From Robiginitomaculum sp. (GTDB lineage Bacteria > Pseudomonadota > Alphaproteobacteria > Caulobacterales > Maricaulaceae), in assembly GCA_015485155.1 (NCBI GenBank), contig WFUF01000019.1:27499-91498 (forward strand): a stretch of 64,000 bases of DNA, written 5' to 3'. Positions 44,156 through 54,243 of the stretch are shown piece by piece. Position numbers and translations under genes: made by a program. Position 1 is the first letter of the stretch. Every line of letters starts with the position of its first letter. The notes below the pieces were generated by a model. The model ran no database searches. It saw only the letters and a list, made by a program, of their open reading frames with translations, and was not told where the DNA came from.

Positions 44156-45898
44156 TTATGGCTCCGGGTTTACCTGTAATGCCTGTCCTTCGCGTCTGGG
44201 GTCGGCTCCTCCAAGCAGGCTTCCATCGGGAAGGATCTGGATTACATGCAGGCCGGAATTTTCCCCGGCTGTTGGTTTTATAACATGACCCATATTCTCT
44301 AGCGCCGGAATCAGTGCCGGATCAAGATTTAACGAGCCGATGCGGGTTATATCGCCGCGGGCAATTACATTGGGCAGGGCAACGGCCTGTTGCGGAGTCA
44401 AATCCCAATCCAGAACGCCAACCAGAGTTTTTGCAGTATAGGCAATAATTGAATTACCGCCAGGTGATCCAGTGATTAAAACCGGCTTTTTGTGCTCATT
44501 AAGTACAATGGTCGGCGACATGGAAGAGCGTGGACGTTTACCCGGCGCCGGTGCATTAGCAAGTTCAACCCCATGCTCATCTACCGGATTACGGGCAAAG
44601 TCAGTCAATTGGTTGTTTAGCAAAAAACCACCGACAAAGCGCTTATTGCCAAATAATGATTCCACCGTCGTCGTCATGGATACGGCATTTCCCCACTTAT
44701 CAACAATTGAAAAATGCGTGGTGCCTTCTGGCTCTTGTGTGTTGTCACGGCCAAAAGCCATTCCGTCGGGGTTTCCGGCTTTGGCATGTTTCATTGCCAT
44801 TTCTGGCGATATCAGCTTTGCTCGTTCAGCAAGGTATTTTGCATCAAGCAAGCCCTCAAGAGGCACATCAACAAAACTATCATCTGCTATGAATTTATCT
44901 CTGTCCGCATAGGCCAGCCGCTGCGCTTCAATGAACAAATGCCAATTGGCCGGATCATTTGCTCCATCCTCAGAAAACGTAAAATGTGACAGTATTCCCA
45001 GAATAGAATTGATCGCATGCCCACCAGAGGACGGCGGAGGGGCGCTGCAAACCTGTACTTTGCGATAGGGCCTGCAAACCGGATCCCGTTCTCTTGGCTG
45101 ATAGTTTTTTAGATCCTGCAGGCTTAAAGATCCGGGGCGCGAGCCAATGGAAACTGCTGCTACGATTTTATGTGCCAGTTCACCCTCAAGCAGGGCTCTT
45201 GGGTTTTCGGACAATTGTCGCAAGCTCTGAGCATAGGCCGGGTTTTTGAGTAAAAAGCCTTCTGGCAAGGGTGATCCATTTGGCAAAAAGAAATAATTGC
45301 CAGCCCCGGCATTGTTATCCAGAGCCAGGCGATGACCATAATTTTCCAGCAAAAACGCCAAACGGGGAGAAACTTCAAAACCATTTTCTGCCAGTTCTAT
45401 CGCCGGATTAAACAGTCCGGCCCAATCCAGTTTTCCGTATTTCTCCTGCGCCATGCCAAGCATGGCCATGGCCCCTGGAACGCCAACAGCATAACCTGAA
45501 TTTACTGCATCCACATAGCCCAAAGGCTTGCCATCATCATCTAAAAACATATCTGATGAAGCGCCAGATGGCGCGGTTTCCCTACCATCAAAAACCCGTA
45601 ATTTCCCGGTTGTGGCATCATAAACCAGCATAAAGGCGCCGCCGCCAAGACCTGAGCTTTGCGGCTCAACCAGACCAAGTACAGTTTGTACGGCTACTGC
45701 AGCATCAACGGCGCTACCGCCTTCTTGCAGAATTTTGATACCGGCACGAACTGCATGAGGATTAGCAGCAGCGACCATTGCCGGGCCTGTGCCCCCGCTT
45801 ATCTGCTTTGGCGCAGGCTGTGCAGCGCATGCCGCAAGTACCAGAACAAGTGTGGCGGTTACAATTGGATATAACCATCGAAGTGGAAACTGGATCAT
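44156..45898 (-). CDS. ggt: Gamma-glutamyltransferase
   Basis: This is a 580-residue Ntn-hydrolase with a lipoprotein-type signal (VLVLAACAAQ). The self-cleavage Thr is in EGTTHFSIVDKWGNAVSMT, and GLGGGAFMLVYD and VETLFG-like VESLFGN are family stretches. It moves or hydrolyses the gamma-glutamyl group of glutathione in the periplasm. It converges closely with merB, two bases between stops. 5-Oxoprolinase is 10 kb further on. Confidence 0.93.
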   Translation of the reverse strand: MIQFPLRWLYPIVTATLVLVLAACAAQPAPKQISGGTGPAMVAAANPHAVRAGIKILQEGGSAVDAAVAVQTVLGLVEPQSSGLGGGAFMLVYDATTGKLRVFDGRETAPSGASSDMFLDDDGKPLGYVDAVNSGYAVGVPGAMAMLGMAQEKYGKLDWAGLFNPAIELAENGFEVSPRLAFLLENYGHRLALDNNAGAGNYFFLPNGSPLPEGFLLKNPAYAQSLRQLSENPRALLEGELAHKIVAAVSIGSRPGSLSLQDLKNYQPRERDPVCRPYRKVQVCSAPPPSSGGHAINSILGILSHFTFSEDGANDPANWHLFIEAQRLAYADRDKFIADDSFVDVPLEGLLDAKYLAERAKLISPEMAMKHAKAGNPDGMAFGRDNTQEPEGTTHFSIVDKWGNAVSMTTTVESLFGNKRFVGGFLLNNQLTDFARNPVDEHGVELANAPAPGKRPRSSMSPTIVLNEHKKPVLITGSPGGNSIIAYTAKTLVGVLDWDLTPQQAVALPNVIARGDITRIGSLNLDPALIPALENMGHVIKPTAGENSGLHVIQILPDGSLLGGADPRREGQALQVNPEP

Positions 45899-46023
45899 AT
45901 TGCTCTCCTACTGTGGTTATAACCCTGCCCGATAATTTGTAAATACAGTAAAATAAATTGACAATGGTAAAATTTGCAATAAATTTTCCTGAAACCCTAC
46001 TAATAATCAGGAAATATAACGGA

Positions 46024-46470
46024 ATGGACGCCATAGACAGGAAAATACTTAATATTATACAGCAAAGTGGCCGCAAGTCCTGTGCCGAAATAGCAAATAC
46101 GGTCAAGGTTTCAGTTTCCACTGTTAATGAGAGAATTCGCAAACTGGAGCGGGCAGAAAAAATAACTGCCTGGCGGGCAATACTTGATCCAAAACAGGTG
46201 GGGCTGGATTTGTGTGCCTTTATTTTTCTGGATATGGCCCATGAGCATGAACAGGAAAATTGCAACAAGCTTGCCGCTTTGCCAGAGGTGCAGGAACTGC
46301 ACCATATAAGCGGCGAGCATTCCTACCTGCTAAAGGTGCGCGTAGCTGATACGTCCGCCCTGCAGCAACTGTTACAGCAATATATCAAGCCATTGTGCGG
46401 CCCCGGCGGTACGACTTCAATGGTAGTCTTAAGTACGGAAAAAGAAACTTCTGAAATGATGGTGTCATAA
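46024..46470 (+). CDS. Lrp/AsnC-family regulator
   Basis: This is a protein of about 148 residues with an AsnC-type helix-turn-helix (DAIDRKILNIIQQSGRKSCA and VSVSTVNERIRKLE) followed by an RAM ligand domain. ATG 46024 is the usual Lrp start (MDAIDRK). Its last base overlaps the ATG of the decarboxylase gene, so it very probably controls that gene in response to an amino acid. Confidence 0.9.
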   Translation: MDAIDRKILNIIQQSGRKSCAEIANTVKVSVSTVNERIRKLERAEKITAWRAILDPKQVGLDLCAFIFLDMAHEHEQENCNKLAALPEVQELHHISGEHSYLLKVRVADTSALQQLLQQYIKPLCGPGGTTSMVVLSTEKETSEMMVS

Positions 46471-47930
46471 TGCGGGATCAGGATAAAACCGACGGTAGGA
46501 TAAGCCGTTCTGAAGAAGATATGGGACACAAAATATGGTCGGCATTACAATCATACCGGCTGGCGAGTGAACAGGAAGAAACTCCGGCATTATTGCAACA
46601 AAACGCCACCTTCCTTGCCAGTGAAATGAAGCTTGAAGACTGGGTACGAAATGGCGGTATGAGCCAGGATAATTTTACCGAATTCTTGCAGCCATATTTG
46701 CAGCACAGTAATCATCTGCATCATCCGGGATTTCTTGGCCATCAGGTCGCGGTGCCGCATATTGGTTCCTCAATTGCCGATATGGTGCATGGAGTTATCA
46801 ACAATCCGATGGCGGTTTATGAGATGGGCCCGACAGCCGCAGTCATTGAACGTGTGGTGATCAATTGGATGCTGGAGAAAATTGGTTGGCGCTCCTTTCG
46901 TAAAATAACGGATTTTACCTCATATTCGGGTCAGCCGGGTGGAGTTTTGACCCATGGTGGCTCACTGGCCAATTTAACAGCGGTGCTGGCCGCACGGGCC
47001 GCTTTTTCGCCAGAAGCATGGGACAAAGGCACTCCGGGCGATCTGGCATTGATCACGCCACAGTCCAGTCATTACTCAATGGCCCGCGCCGCCAGTATTG
47101 CCGGAATTGGATCGCAGGCGATTTTTCCGGCTTTGGTGGATGAGCTGGGTGTGCTGCGCCCGGAGCGGCTGGAGCAGGTTCGGGCGGAGGCCGTTGATCA
47201 GGGAAGATCCGTATTCATGGTTTCTGCCAATGCCTGCGCCACTGTAACCGGATTATATGATCCCATAGATGAAATAGCAGATTTTTGTCAGAATTACGGG
47301 ATATGGCTGCATATTGATGGCGCTCACGGGGCAAGTGCCTTGGCATCTGATAAAGAGCGGCATTTATTAAAAGGAGTGCACCGCGCAGATTCAATTATCT
47401 GGGATGCTCACAAAATGTTGCGTACTTCGGCCCTGTGCGCCGGGATATTATTTCGTCAGCAAAAACATCTGGCGCAGATATTTTCCCAGGAAGAAGACTA
47501 TATCTCCTTTGGAAACACTGACTATGGCTTTGATATGGGCGAGTTTACAGTTGAATGTACCAAGGCCCATCTGGGAACCAAGATGTTCTGGGTTCTGGCG
47601 ATGGAAGGCGAAGCTGAAATTGGCAAATTCATTGAAAAGCAATATTCAGACACCAAAGAATTTTATCATCTAATTAATTCAGAGCCGGATTTTGAGTGCC
47701 CATATCTGCCGCAATCCAACATTTTGTGTTTCAGATATCTGCCTTTGCCCCATAACAAACAGGTTTGCTTGCGTAAAAAAATACTGGAGCAGGGCAATTT
47801 CTATATCACCAGCGCCAGTATCGGGGATAAGTCCTATTTACGACTGGTGGTAATGAACCCCTTAACGAGAAAAGAGACTGTTTACGGCTTATTGCGCGAG
47901 ATAAGGAAAACGGCAGAATCAGTCAATTAG
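46470..47930 (+). CDS. Group II PLP-dependent amino-acid decarboxylase
   Basis: This is a 486-residue protein of the aromatic-amino-acid/diaminobutyrate/glutamate decarboxylase superfamily. HIDGAHGASAL gives the PLP-aspartate and the lysine is in IIWDAHKMLRTS. FLGHQVAVPHIGSSIADM is a substrate-side motif resembling diaminobutyrate and tyrosine decarboxylases. The substrate is not fixed from sequence. Its start overlaps the Lrp gene (TAATG), so the two form a regulator-enzyme pair. Confidence 0.87.
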   Translation: MRDQDKTDGRISRSEEDMGHKIWSALQSYRLASEQEETPALLQQNATFLASEMKLEDWVRNGGMSQDNFTEFLQPYLQHSNHLHHPGFLGHQVAVPHIGSSIADMVHGVINNPMAVYEMGPTAAVIERVVINWMLEKIGWRSFRKITDFTSYSGQPGGVLTHGGSLANLTAVLAARAAFSPEAWDKGTPGDLALITPQSSHYSMARAASIAGIGSQAIFPALVDELGVLRPERLEQVRAEAVDQGRSVFMVSANACATVTGLYDPIDEIADFCQNYGIWLHIDGAHGASALASDKERHLLKGVHRADSIIWDAHKMLRTSALCAGILFRQQKHLAQIFSQEEDYISFGNTDYGFDMGEFTVECTKAHLGTKMFWVLAMEGEAEIGKFIEKQYSDTKEFYHLINSEPDFECPYLPQSNILCFRYLPLPHNKQVCLRKKILEQGNFYITSASIGDKSYLRLVVMNPLTRKETVYGLLREIRKTAESVN

Positions 47931-47943
47931 CGCCTCACCTGAC

Positions 47944-50900
47944 CTATAGCTCTTTTACATTATCATCTACTTTGCGCTCTATCAGCAAGCGGCGTGGGTC
48001 GAGCAAGATGTATTTTGGCTTTTGCTTCATATCGAACGAAAACCGGGTTTCTAGCTGATTTACCCGAACCCGCTCTAACCTTATCCACTCATCACCCCAG
48101 GTGTCTTTCGGATCTTTATCGTAAAACCCTATCTCCACCCATTCGTTTAATTCCTCATCATCTATTTTCGTCACGGAAGTTTCTTTTCCGGTTTCCTCCG
48201 AGGCAATTTTCTTGTCAACAAATGCTGTAAAACTGACATTGTAATCACCCTTTGCATTCTCGGTCACCGAAACATCATCGGCAATTTTCAAATCCCAAAA
48301 AGTGATGCGATTCCAATAATCAGTAATTAAAAGCTGCATGTCCTCAGGGGCCGCTGCACGCAAATGCTCCACTAATTGCAAGGTTGTTGGATAAGGAGGT
48401 CCCTTTGAGCCATACTCCTCCAGGAAACTGCGAATGGCTGCTTGCATTTTTTCTTCGGTCATATTCTGTTTCAGACCCCAGAACACCCAACTGGCTTTAT
48501 TGTAATTAAGATATCCCTGCTGATCTGCCTTGGCCAAAGGTGGCTCATCCTCACGATCAGTGGCACGACCGGTTAAATAAGTCTGAATAGCACGCGCTTC
48601 TAACACTTTGCGCGCTTTTTGCCATCCAAGCTTGGCTTCATAAGCTGTCATGGCGGCATTTTCCGTCAAACCTTCGGAAAGAACGTTAAAACCCTTGGTG
48701 TTGGCAGGCATTATCTGATGCCCAAACCATTGGTGCCCAATTTCATGCATGGTTACATAGGTGGCCAGATCAATCTTCTGGTTATCGTCTGGATCACCAG
48801 AATCCATCACAAAGCCAATTCTTTCGGAAAATGGAATAGTGCCAGCAAAAGACTGGGCGAATCTGCGATATGGGAACTCCATAATCCGCACCTGATTATA
48901 CTGATAGGGGCCAAATAGTTCAGTGAATGTCTGCAATGAATCCTTCATTGCGTCCAGCATTAGATCCACGTTGTAATTATGGGGTTTGTGATAATAAATT
49001 GCCAATGGCACATCCCGGCCATGAGGATTGTTCCACACATCCCTTGCAACGGTAAAATCAGCAGAAAGAAATGAGAAGAAATTAGCAATCGGGCTTATTG
49101 CCTGATAGTCGCGACAGGCTTTGCCGTTCTCTTCATATTGACGGATCATTTTGCCGGTGCCAATGGGGATTTGCCCAATATCCGTACAGACCTTGGCCTT
49201 AAAATCAAGATAATCAGCATTACCCCCAAAAAAGTTGTTTTGCCGGGCAGCCATATCAGTGCGATCCGGGCGTTTCTCATATTCCGGAAGACCATATTTG
49301 CGGCGCTTGTCCTTGTTTACCATCCGCGCATCACGGATCCCCAATTGTGGCATAACCTCAAAATTATTCACAAAAGTTCCATTGCGTTCAATTGGTTGAC
49401 TATTCCCAAGACTTGGCGCACGAATGAATATTTCAAAGTCCAGCTCTGTCGAGGCGCCCGGTGCCAAAGCTGTTTCAAACCGATATAAACGATAGCCAAA
49501 ATCATTTATTTCACTGATATTTTCGCCTTCTAAAACCTGTTTTGCACCCTTCAACTCCAGCCGCCTTATATCCTCATCACGATCAGAAACCTTGCTGATA
49601 TAGACCTGTTGCAATGGTTTGCCGGTAGTGTTTTCCAGCCTGTAGACACCCTTGAAAACCGCAGTGCGTTTTGAAGGGTTAAACACCGCCTCAACTTCCA
49701 CTGAGCGGATTTTTGGTACCGGCTGCTTCCAAGCATCAGCAAACAATTTTTCCCATGCCACCTGCCGCAATTCATTTTGTTTTTCGGTACGGAAGTTATT
49801 TTCAATATTGTAGGCAGTGAAGATGAAGCCCCCGGAACCAATAAACCCGGACACGAAAATAGCGGCCATAACTGCTGAAACCGGCGTTATCCGCTTGTTC
49901 AAGACCTGTAGACGGCTCCACAAACCAGCCTCAGCGCCTCGCCGCCACAGCCAGATACTTATTACCATGAACAATCCGGCCAGCGACCCCCAATATAAAC
50001 CAAACCAGCCATAGCTGATCAAAGAGGAAAACCCGTTCATCTCGGACCAAATACCAGCGCTTAATGCTCCATATTCCATCAAAGGGTGCACAAAAGGCAT
50101 GAAGTTGATGCCAATAAAAAAGAAAATTACCAATGCCCCGGAAGCCAGCATGCCAATAACGCGATTGGGCATGAAGTTCTGAACAAACAGCACCAGAGCA
50201 CAAAACAGTAACAGCCTCGGCCCCAGATTAACAAAAAACAGGCTAAGATAAGTGGCAAGATTTACTGGAATATCGCCTAATATGATTTGTGCAATTATCC
50301 CTGTAACTACAGCCGCTGCCAACAAAGTGGCAATCACCATAAACAATGCCAGCCATTTCCCAGCCAAAAGTGAGCCATTTCTTACGGCACTGGCATCAAT
50401 AATTTCTGCAATCCCTGCGGTCTTGTCACGCCAGGTAATTTCACCACCAAAAAACACCATAATAATAAGCAGCGGGACAATCAGTGATCCGGCAATTGTC
50501 TGCGAAATAAGCGCACTGGTTGGCAAAGCCGGATTAGGATTAAAAATCATTTGCACATAAACAGAGAACGCAAATAACGCCAAAGCCAAAAGGGTTAAGA
50601 TCACAAATGGAATACTGCGGATGGTGGTAAAATACTCATAGCTGAACCGCCTTTGCAAAGCCCAAAACCTGGCGCCAAAGCCATTATCTGGCATTACTGG
50701 CTGAATACGGCTTTCAATCGCAACTTCCTCATCATCTTCACGGTGATGCTTGCTGTTTGAACTTGCCATACCGCGCTTGAACAGGGAAAAGCCAACCACA
50801 AACAAGCCCACACCTATCGCCAGCCACAGCAAACGGTTTAGGCCGACAAGCCCCCAAAACGGTATCAATTGAGTATTTTGCTCTGCTGCCGGCCAAAACT

Positions 50901-51564
50901 CGGTAACCACACCCATTGCCGCCGAACCAAACGGATCGACAAGCGAAGTTACCAGATCGGGCGCATCTTGTGCTACAAACAGCGCCACCACAGTATTGAT
51001 AATAAAGAACCCGACCGCACTTACATAGACCAAAGCCCGGTTGCGGGTAATAGCAGCAATGGCGGTAAAGGCGCCACTGACCCACAGAGTATTTACCGCA
51101 ATAAAGACCAAAACCGGATGCAAAAAATAAAGCAGGTTAACCGGGCCTAATATTTCTTCGTCCACCCACGGCATAAACTGCCCGACAAACAAGCCAACCG
51201 GCATGGCGGAAATACATAAAAAAGTTACAATATATACCCCGGTCAACCGCGAAAGAGTCATGTCCCGGGTAGAAACAGGGGTGCTGTGAACCAGCTCCAG
51301 CGATTTATGTACCTGATCTCGCATGACACCGCTAACCACAAACACCGCACCAAAAAAGATAGCGGCCATGCTGAACCCTGATGTAATATCGGCAATTGCC
51401 AAAGAGCCATTGGCCTTGATTTTTTCTCCGGATTGGGTGCTGAAACTTACATCTGGCCAGGCAATAGTTGCAAAACCAAGCAAAAACATCAATGCAATAG
51501 TGACCCAAAACCCCACCTGTCTGGTGTGATATTTTACTTCAAACCCTATGAGCTGACCTAACAT
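47944..51564 (-). CDS. ABC transporter permease fused to an M1 aminopeptidase domain
   Basis: This is a 1206-residue protein. Residues 1-570 hold two sets of ABC-2 type permease helices. A further helix near 575-600 leads to a periplasmic M1-like domain with the zinc motif HEIGHQWFGH and the second glutamate in LSEGLTENAAM. It pairs with the ATPase gene ten bases upstream. The fusion suggests export coupled to, or regulated by, peptide cleavage outside the membrane. Such fusions occur in several proteobacterial groups; the cargo is unknown. Confidence 0.9.
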   Translation of the reverse strand: MLGQLIGFEVKYHTRQVGFWVTIALMFLLGFATIAWPDVSFSTQSGEKIKANGSLAIADITSGFSMAAIFFGAVFVVSGVMRDQVHKSLELVHSTPVSTRDMTLSRLTGVYIVTFLCISAMPVGLFVGQFMPWVDEEILGPVNLLYFLHPVLVFIAVNTLWVSGAFTAIAAITRNRALVYVSAVGFFIINTVVALFVAQDAPDLVTSLVDPFGSAAMGVVTEFWPAAEQNTQLIPFWGLVGLNRLLWLAIGVGLFVVGFSLFKRGMASSNSKHHREDDEEVAIESRIQPVMPDNGFGARFWALQRRFSYEYFTTIRSIPFVILTLLALALFAFSVYVQMIFNPNPALPTSALISQTIAGSLIVPLLIIMVFFGGEITWRDKTAGIAEIIDASAVRNGSLLAGKWLALFMVIATLLAAAVVTGIIAQIILGDIPVNLATYLSLFFVNLGPRLLLFCALVLFVQNFMPNRVIGMLASGALVIFFFIGINFMPFVHPLMEYGALSAGIWSEMNGFSSLISYGWFGLYWGSLAGLFMVISIWLWRRGAEAGLWSRLQVLNKRITPVSAVMAAIFVSGFIGSGGFIFTAYNIENNFRTEKQNELRQVAWEKLFADAWKQPVPKIRSVEVEAVFNPSKRTAVFKGVYRLENTTGKPLQQVYISKVSDRDEDIRRLELKGAKQVLEGENISEINDFGYRLYRFETALAPGASTELDFEIFIRAPSLGNSQPIERNGTFVNNFEVMPQLGIRDARMVNKDKRRKYGLPEYEKRPDRTDMAARQNNFFGGNADYLDFKAKVCTDIGQIPIGTGKMIRQYEENGKACRDYQAISPIANFFSFLSADFTVARDVWNNPHGRDVPLAIYYHKPHNYNVDLMLDAMKDSLQTFTELFGPYQYNQVRIMEFPYRRFAQSFAGTIPFSERIGFVMDSGDPDDNQKIDLATYVTMHEIGHQWFGHQIMPANTKGFNVLSEGLTENAAMTAYEAKLGWQKARKVLEARAIQTYLTGRATDREDEPPLAKADQQGYLNYNKASWVFWGLKQNMTEEKMQAAIRSFLEEYGSKGPPYPTTLQLVEHLRAAAPEDMQLLITDYWNRITFWDLKIADDVSVTENAKGDYNVSFTAFVDKKIASEETGKETSVTKIDDEELNEWVEIGFYDKDPKDTWGDEWIRLERVRVNQLETRFSFDMKQKPKYILLDPRRLLIERKVDDNVKEL

Positions 51565-51573
51565 TATCTGCTC

Positions 51574-52440
51574 CTAAACCAGACGGTATAAATGAGCAAA
51601 ATATGCATCTTCCAGATCAGGCTGCTCCATCTCAAACCCGCTTTCAGGTGCTTCATCAGCCAATATGCTTATAATTACGCCCCCCATTAAGAGCCGGGTT
51701 GAAAGCACCTGGTGGTTTTCCTTAAGGCGGTCAACATGCTGTTTATCAACCTGTTTGCGCCAAACCTTACCCTTGATCTTGTTTATTAAGCCTTCCGGGG
51801 CACCACGAGCAACTATTTCACCATCACCCATTATCGCCATATCCGGGCATAAATCCCGAACGTCATCCACAATGTGAGTAGAGAGAATAACAATCTTTCC
51901 CTCTCCTGCCTCAGACAAAAGATCAAGAAAGCGCTGCCGTTCGAACGGATCCAGACCAGCAGTTGGCTCATCAACAATAATTACTCCGGGATCACCCAGC
52001 AGGCTTTGCGCCACACCAAAGCGCTGCCTCATCCCACCGGAATAAGAAGCTACCGCCACTTTTCTCATCTTCCACAAATTTACTGCTCGCAGCAGGCTTT
52101 CGCACTGTTCCTTGCGGGCAACTTTGTTCGTAATTCCCTTTAGCACTGCCAGATGATCAAGCAGAGCCTCAGCACTGATCCGTGGATAAACCCCAAAGTC
52201 CTGTGGCAAATATCCAAGGGTCATGCGCATTTTCTGCGGCTCAGAGGTGATATCCACGCCATTGAACGTAATAGTTCCGTTATCCGGCTGTAACAGGGTT
52301 GCCAAATTGCGCATCAATGTGGATTTCCCGGCGCCATTTGGGCCAAGCAGGCCGAACATGCCCGGCGCAAGGTCCAGCGATACATTTTTTAACGCTTTGG
52401 TTTGTCCAAAGGATTTAGAAAGATTGGAAACACTTAACAC
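51574..52440 (-). CDS. ABC transporter ATPase partner of the permease-peptidase
   Basis: This 288-residue ATPase has Walker A GPNGAGKST, signature SYSGGMRQRFGVAQ and Walker B GVIIVDEPTAGLDP. The C-terminal 80 residues after the ATPase core follow the NatA-like export group. The start is GTG 52440 with GAGG seven bases before. It sits ten bases before the permease-peptidase gene, making a two-gene operon. Confidence 0.92.
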   Translation of the reverse strand: MLSVSNLSKSFGQTKALKNVSLDLAPGMFGLLGPNGAGKSTLMRNLATLLQPDNGTITFNGVDITSEPQKMRMTLGYLPQDFGVYPRISAEALLDHLAVLKGITNKVARKEQCESLLRAVNLWKMRKVAVASYSGGMRQRFGVAQSLLGDPGVIIVDEPTAGLDPFERQRFLDLLSEAGEGKIVILSTHIVDDVRDLCPDMAIMGDGEIVARGAPEGLINKIKGKVWRKQVDKQHVDRLKENHQVLSTRLLMGGVIISILADEAPESGFEMEQPDLEDAYFAHLYRLV

Positions 52441-52500
52441 AAGCAGGCCTCACTATTTTTCGAGCAGCAATCCAGAATATCAGTAAAGATTTATTGCTAT

Positions 52501-52518
52501 ACGATAATATACATATCG
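52501..52518. promoter_or_regulatory. AT-rich inverted repeat in divergent promoter region
   Basis: CGATA (52502-52506) and TATCG (52514-52518) form a 5-bp inverted repeat. CGATA recurs at 52524-52528 and 52552-52556. The region separates the ABC ATPase from the divergent oxidoreductase and may be an operator. Confidence 0.3.
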
Positions 52519-52601
52519 ACAAGCGATAAAAATATTTTTGTTCTTGCAAATCGATAAAATACTGCTGGCGAGCCTGTATAAAATTATGGCACGACTTTCT
52601 T

Positions 52602-53789
52602 ATGGATATTCGTGCATATGACAGCATAATTATCGGAGCCGGTGCCGCCGGCATGCATTGTGCGGCAATTGCTGCACAGCGCACCCGAAAAGTATTGCTG
52701 CTTGATCATGCAAAGGCTGCAGGAGAAAAGATCCGGATTTCCGGTGGTGGCCGCTGTAATTTTACCAATCTTTATTGCGGGCCGCAAAATTTTATCTCGC
52801 AAAACCCACATTTTTGCAAATCTGCTTTGGCGGGTTTTGGGCCACAAGACTTTATCAAATTGGTTGAACAATCTGATATAAGCTGGTTTGAGAAAACTCT
52901 AGGTCAATTGTTTTGCCAGCAGCATTCAGGGCAAATCGTACAAATGTTACTAAACAGATGCCTTGATAATGGTGTGGAATTACGTCTTCAAACCAAAATA
53001 CTGGATGTAAAAAACAGCAAATCAGGTTTTAACCTATCTACCAGTATTGGCCACTTTAAGACCAAATCCCTCATTATTGCTACCGGTGCCCTTAGCATTC
53101 CCAAAATGGGCGCAACCGGCTTTGGCTATGACATAGCCCGGCAATTTGGATTAAACATAATTACACCAAGACCAGCTTTGGTGCCATTGCAGGTTTCACA
53201 TGTGTTCAAACAGCCGGTTTCCCAACTGGCCGGATTAAGTCTTATAGCAGAGGTCTCATGCGGATCACACAGTTTCACCGAAGCTATACTATTCACCCAT
53301 CGCGGAGTTTCCGGCCCGGCAATTTTGCAAATTTCCTCCTATTGGGCCAGTGAGCAAGCAATCACGGTAAATCTGGCACCGGGAGTGGACATGCTGTCCA
53401 CGGCCAAAGCTGCCAGAACAAAACACCCCAAACAGTCACCAGCAAAATTTATGGCCGGTATTCTACCCAATAAACTGGCACAAATAATTGCTGCGACCAT
53501 TTCCCATCAACGCCTTGCAGATATGTCTGACAATCACTTACAGCAGATGACAGATAAGGTGCAGCGCTGGAGTTTTGTCCCTGAGGGAACGTTGGGTTTT
53601 CGCATTGCCGAAGTAACGGCTGGCGGCGTTGACACCACGGAGCTGTCCTCTAAAACCATGGAAGCAAAATCAGTGCCTGGTCTTTATTTTATTGGTGAGG
53701 TGGTGGACGTTACCGGACATTTGGGTGGACATAATTTTCAATGGGCATGGGCCAGCGCCAACGCATGTGCCATGGCTCTTTGGAACTGA
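52602..53789 (+). CDS. HI0933-family FAD/NAD(P) oxidoreductase
   Basis: This 395-residue flavoprotein has the dinucleotide motif SIIIGAGAAGMHCAAIAAQ, GEKIRISGGGRCNFTN, TGALSIPKMGATGFGY and the C-terminal LYFIGEVVDVTGHLGGHNFQ. These match the YhiN/HI0933 family, related to BaiN; the reaction is not known. It is a single gene, divergent from the ABC operon and followed by rnpB on the other strand. Confidence 0.9.
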   Translation: MDIRAYDSIIIGAGAAGMHCAAIAAQRTRKVLLLDHAKAAGEKIRISGGGRCNFTNLYCGPQNFISQNPHFCKSALAGFGPQDFIKLVEQSDISWFEKTLGQLFCQQHSGQIVQMLLNRCLDNGVELRLQTKILDVKNSKSGFNLSTSIGHFKTKSLIIATGALSIPKMGATGFGYDIARQFGLNIITPRPALVPLQVSHVFKQPVSQLAGLSLIAEVSCGSHSFTEAILFTHRGVSGPAILQISSYWASEQAITVNLAPGVDMLSTAKAARTKHPKQSPAKFMAGILPNKLAQIIAATISHQRLADMSDNHLQQMTDKVQRWSFVPEGTLGFRIAEVTAGGVDTTELSSKTMEAKSVPGLYFIGEVVDVTGHLGGHNFQWAWASANACAMALWN

Positions 53790-53827
53790 AAGTTCCTAAA
53801 ACCAGAGCACCTTAAATACAAACAAGT

Positions 53828-54203
<376 letters not shown>

Positions 54204-54243
54204 ATAATGGTTTCAACCGGGTTTAATGCCTTAGGTCAAGTCC

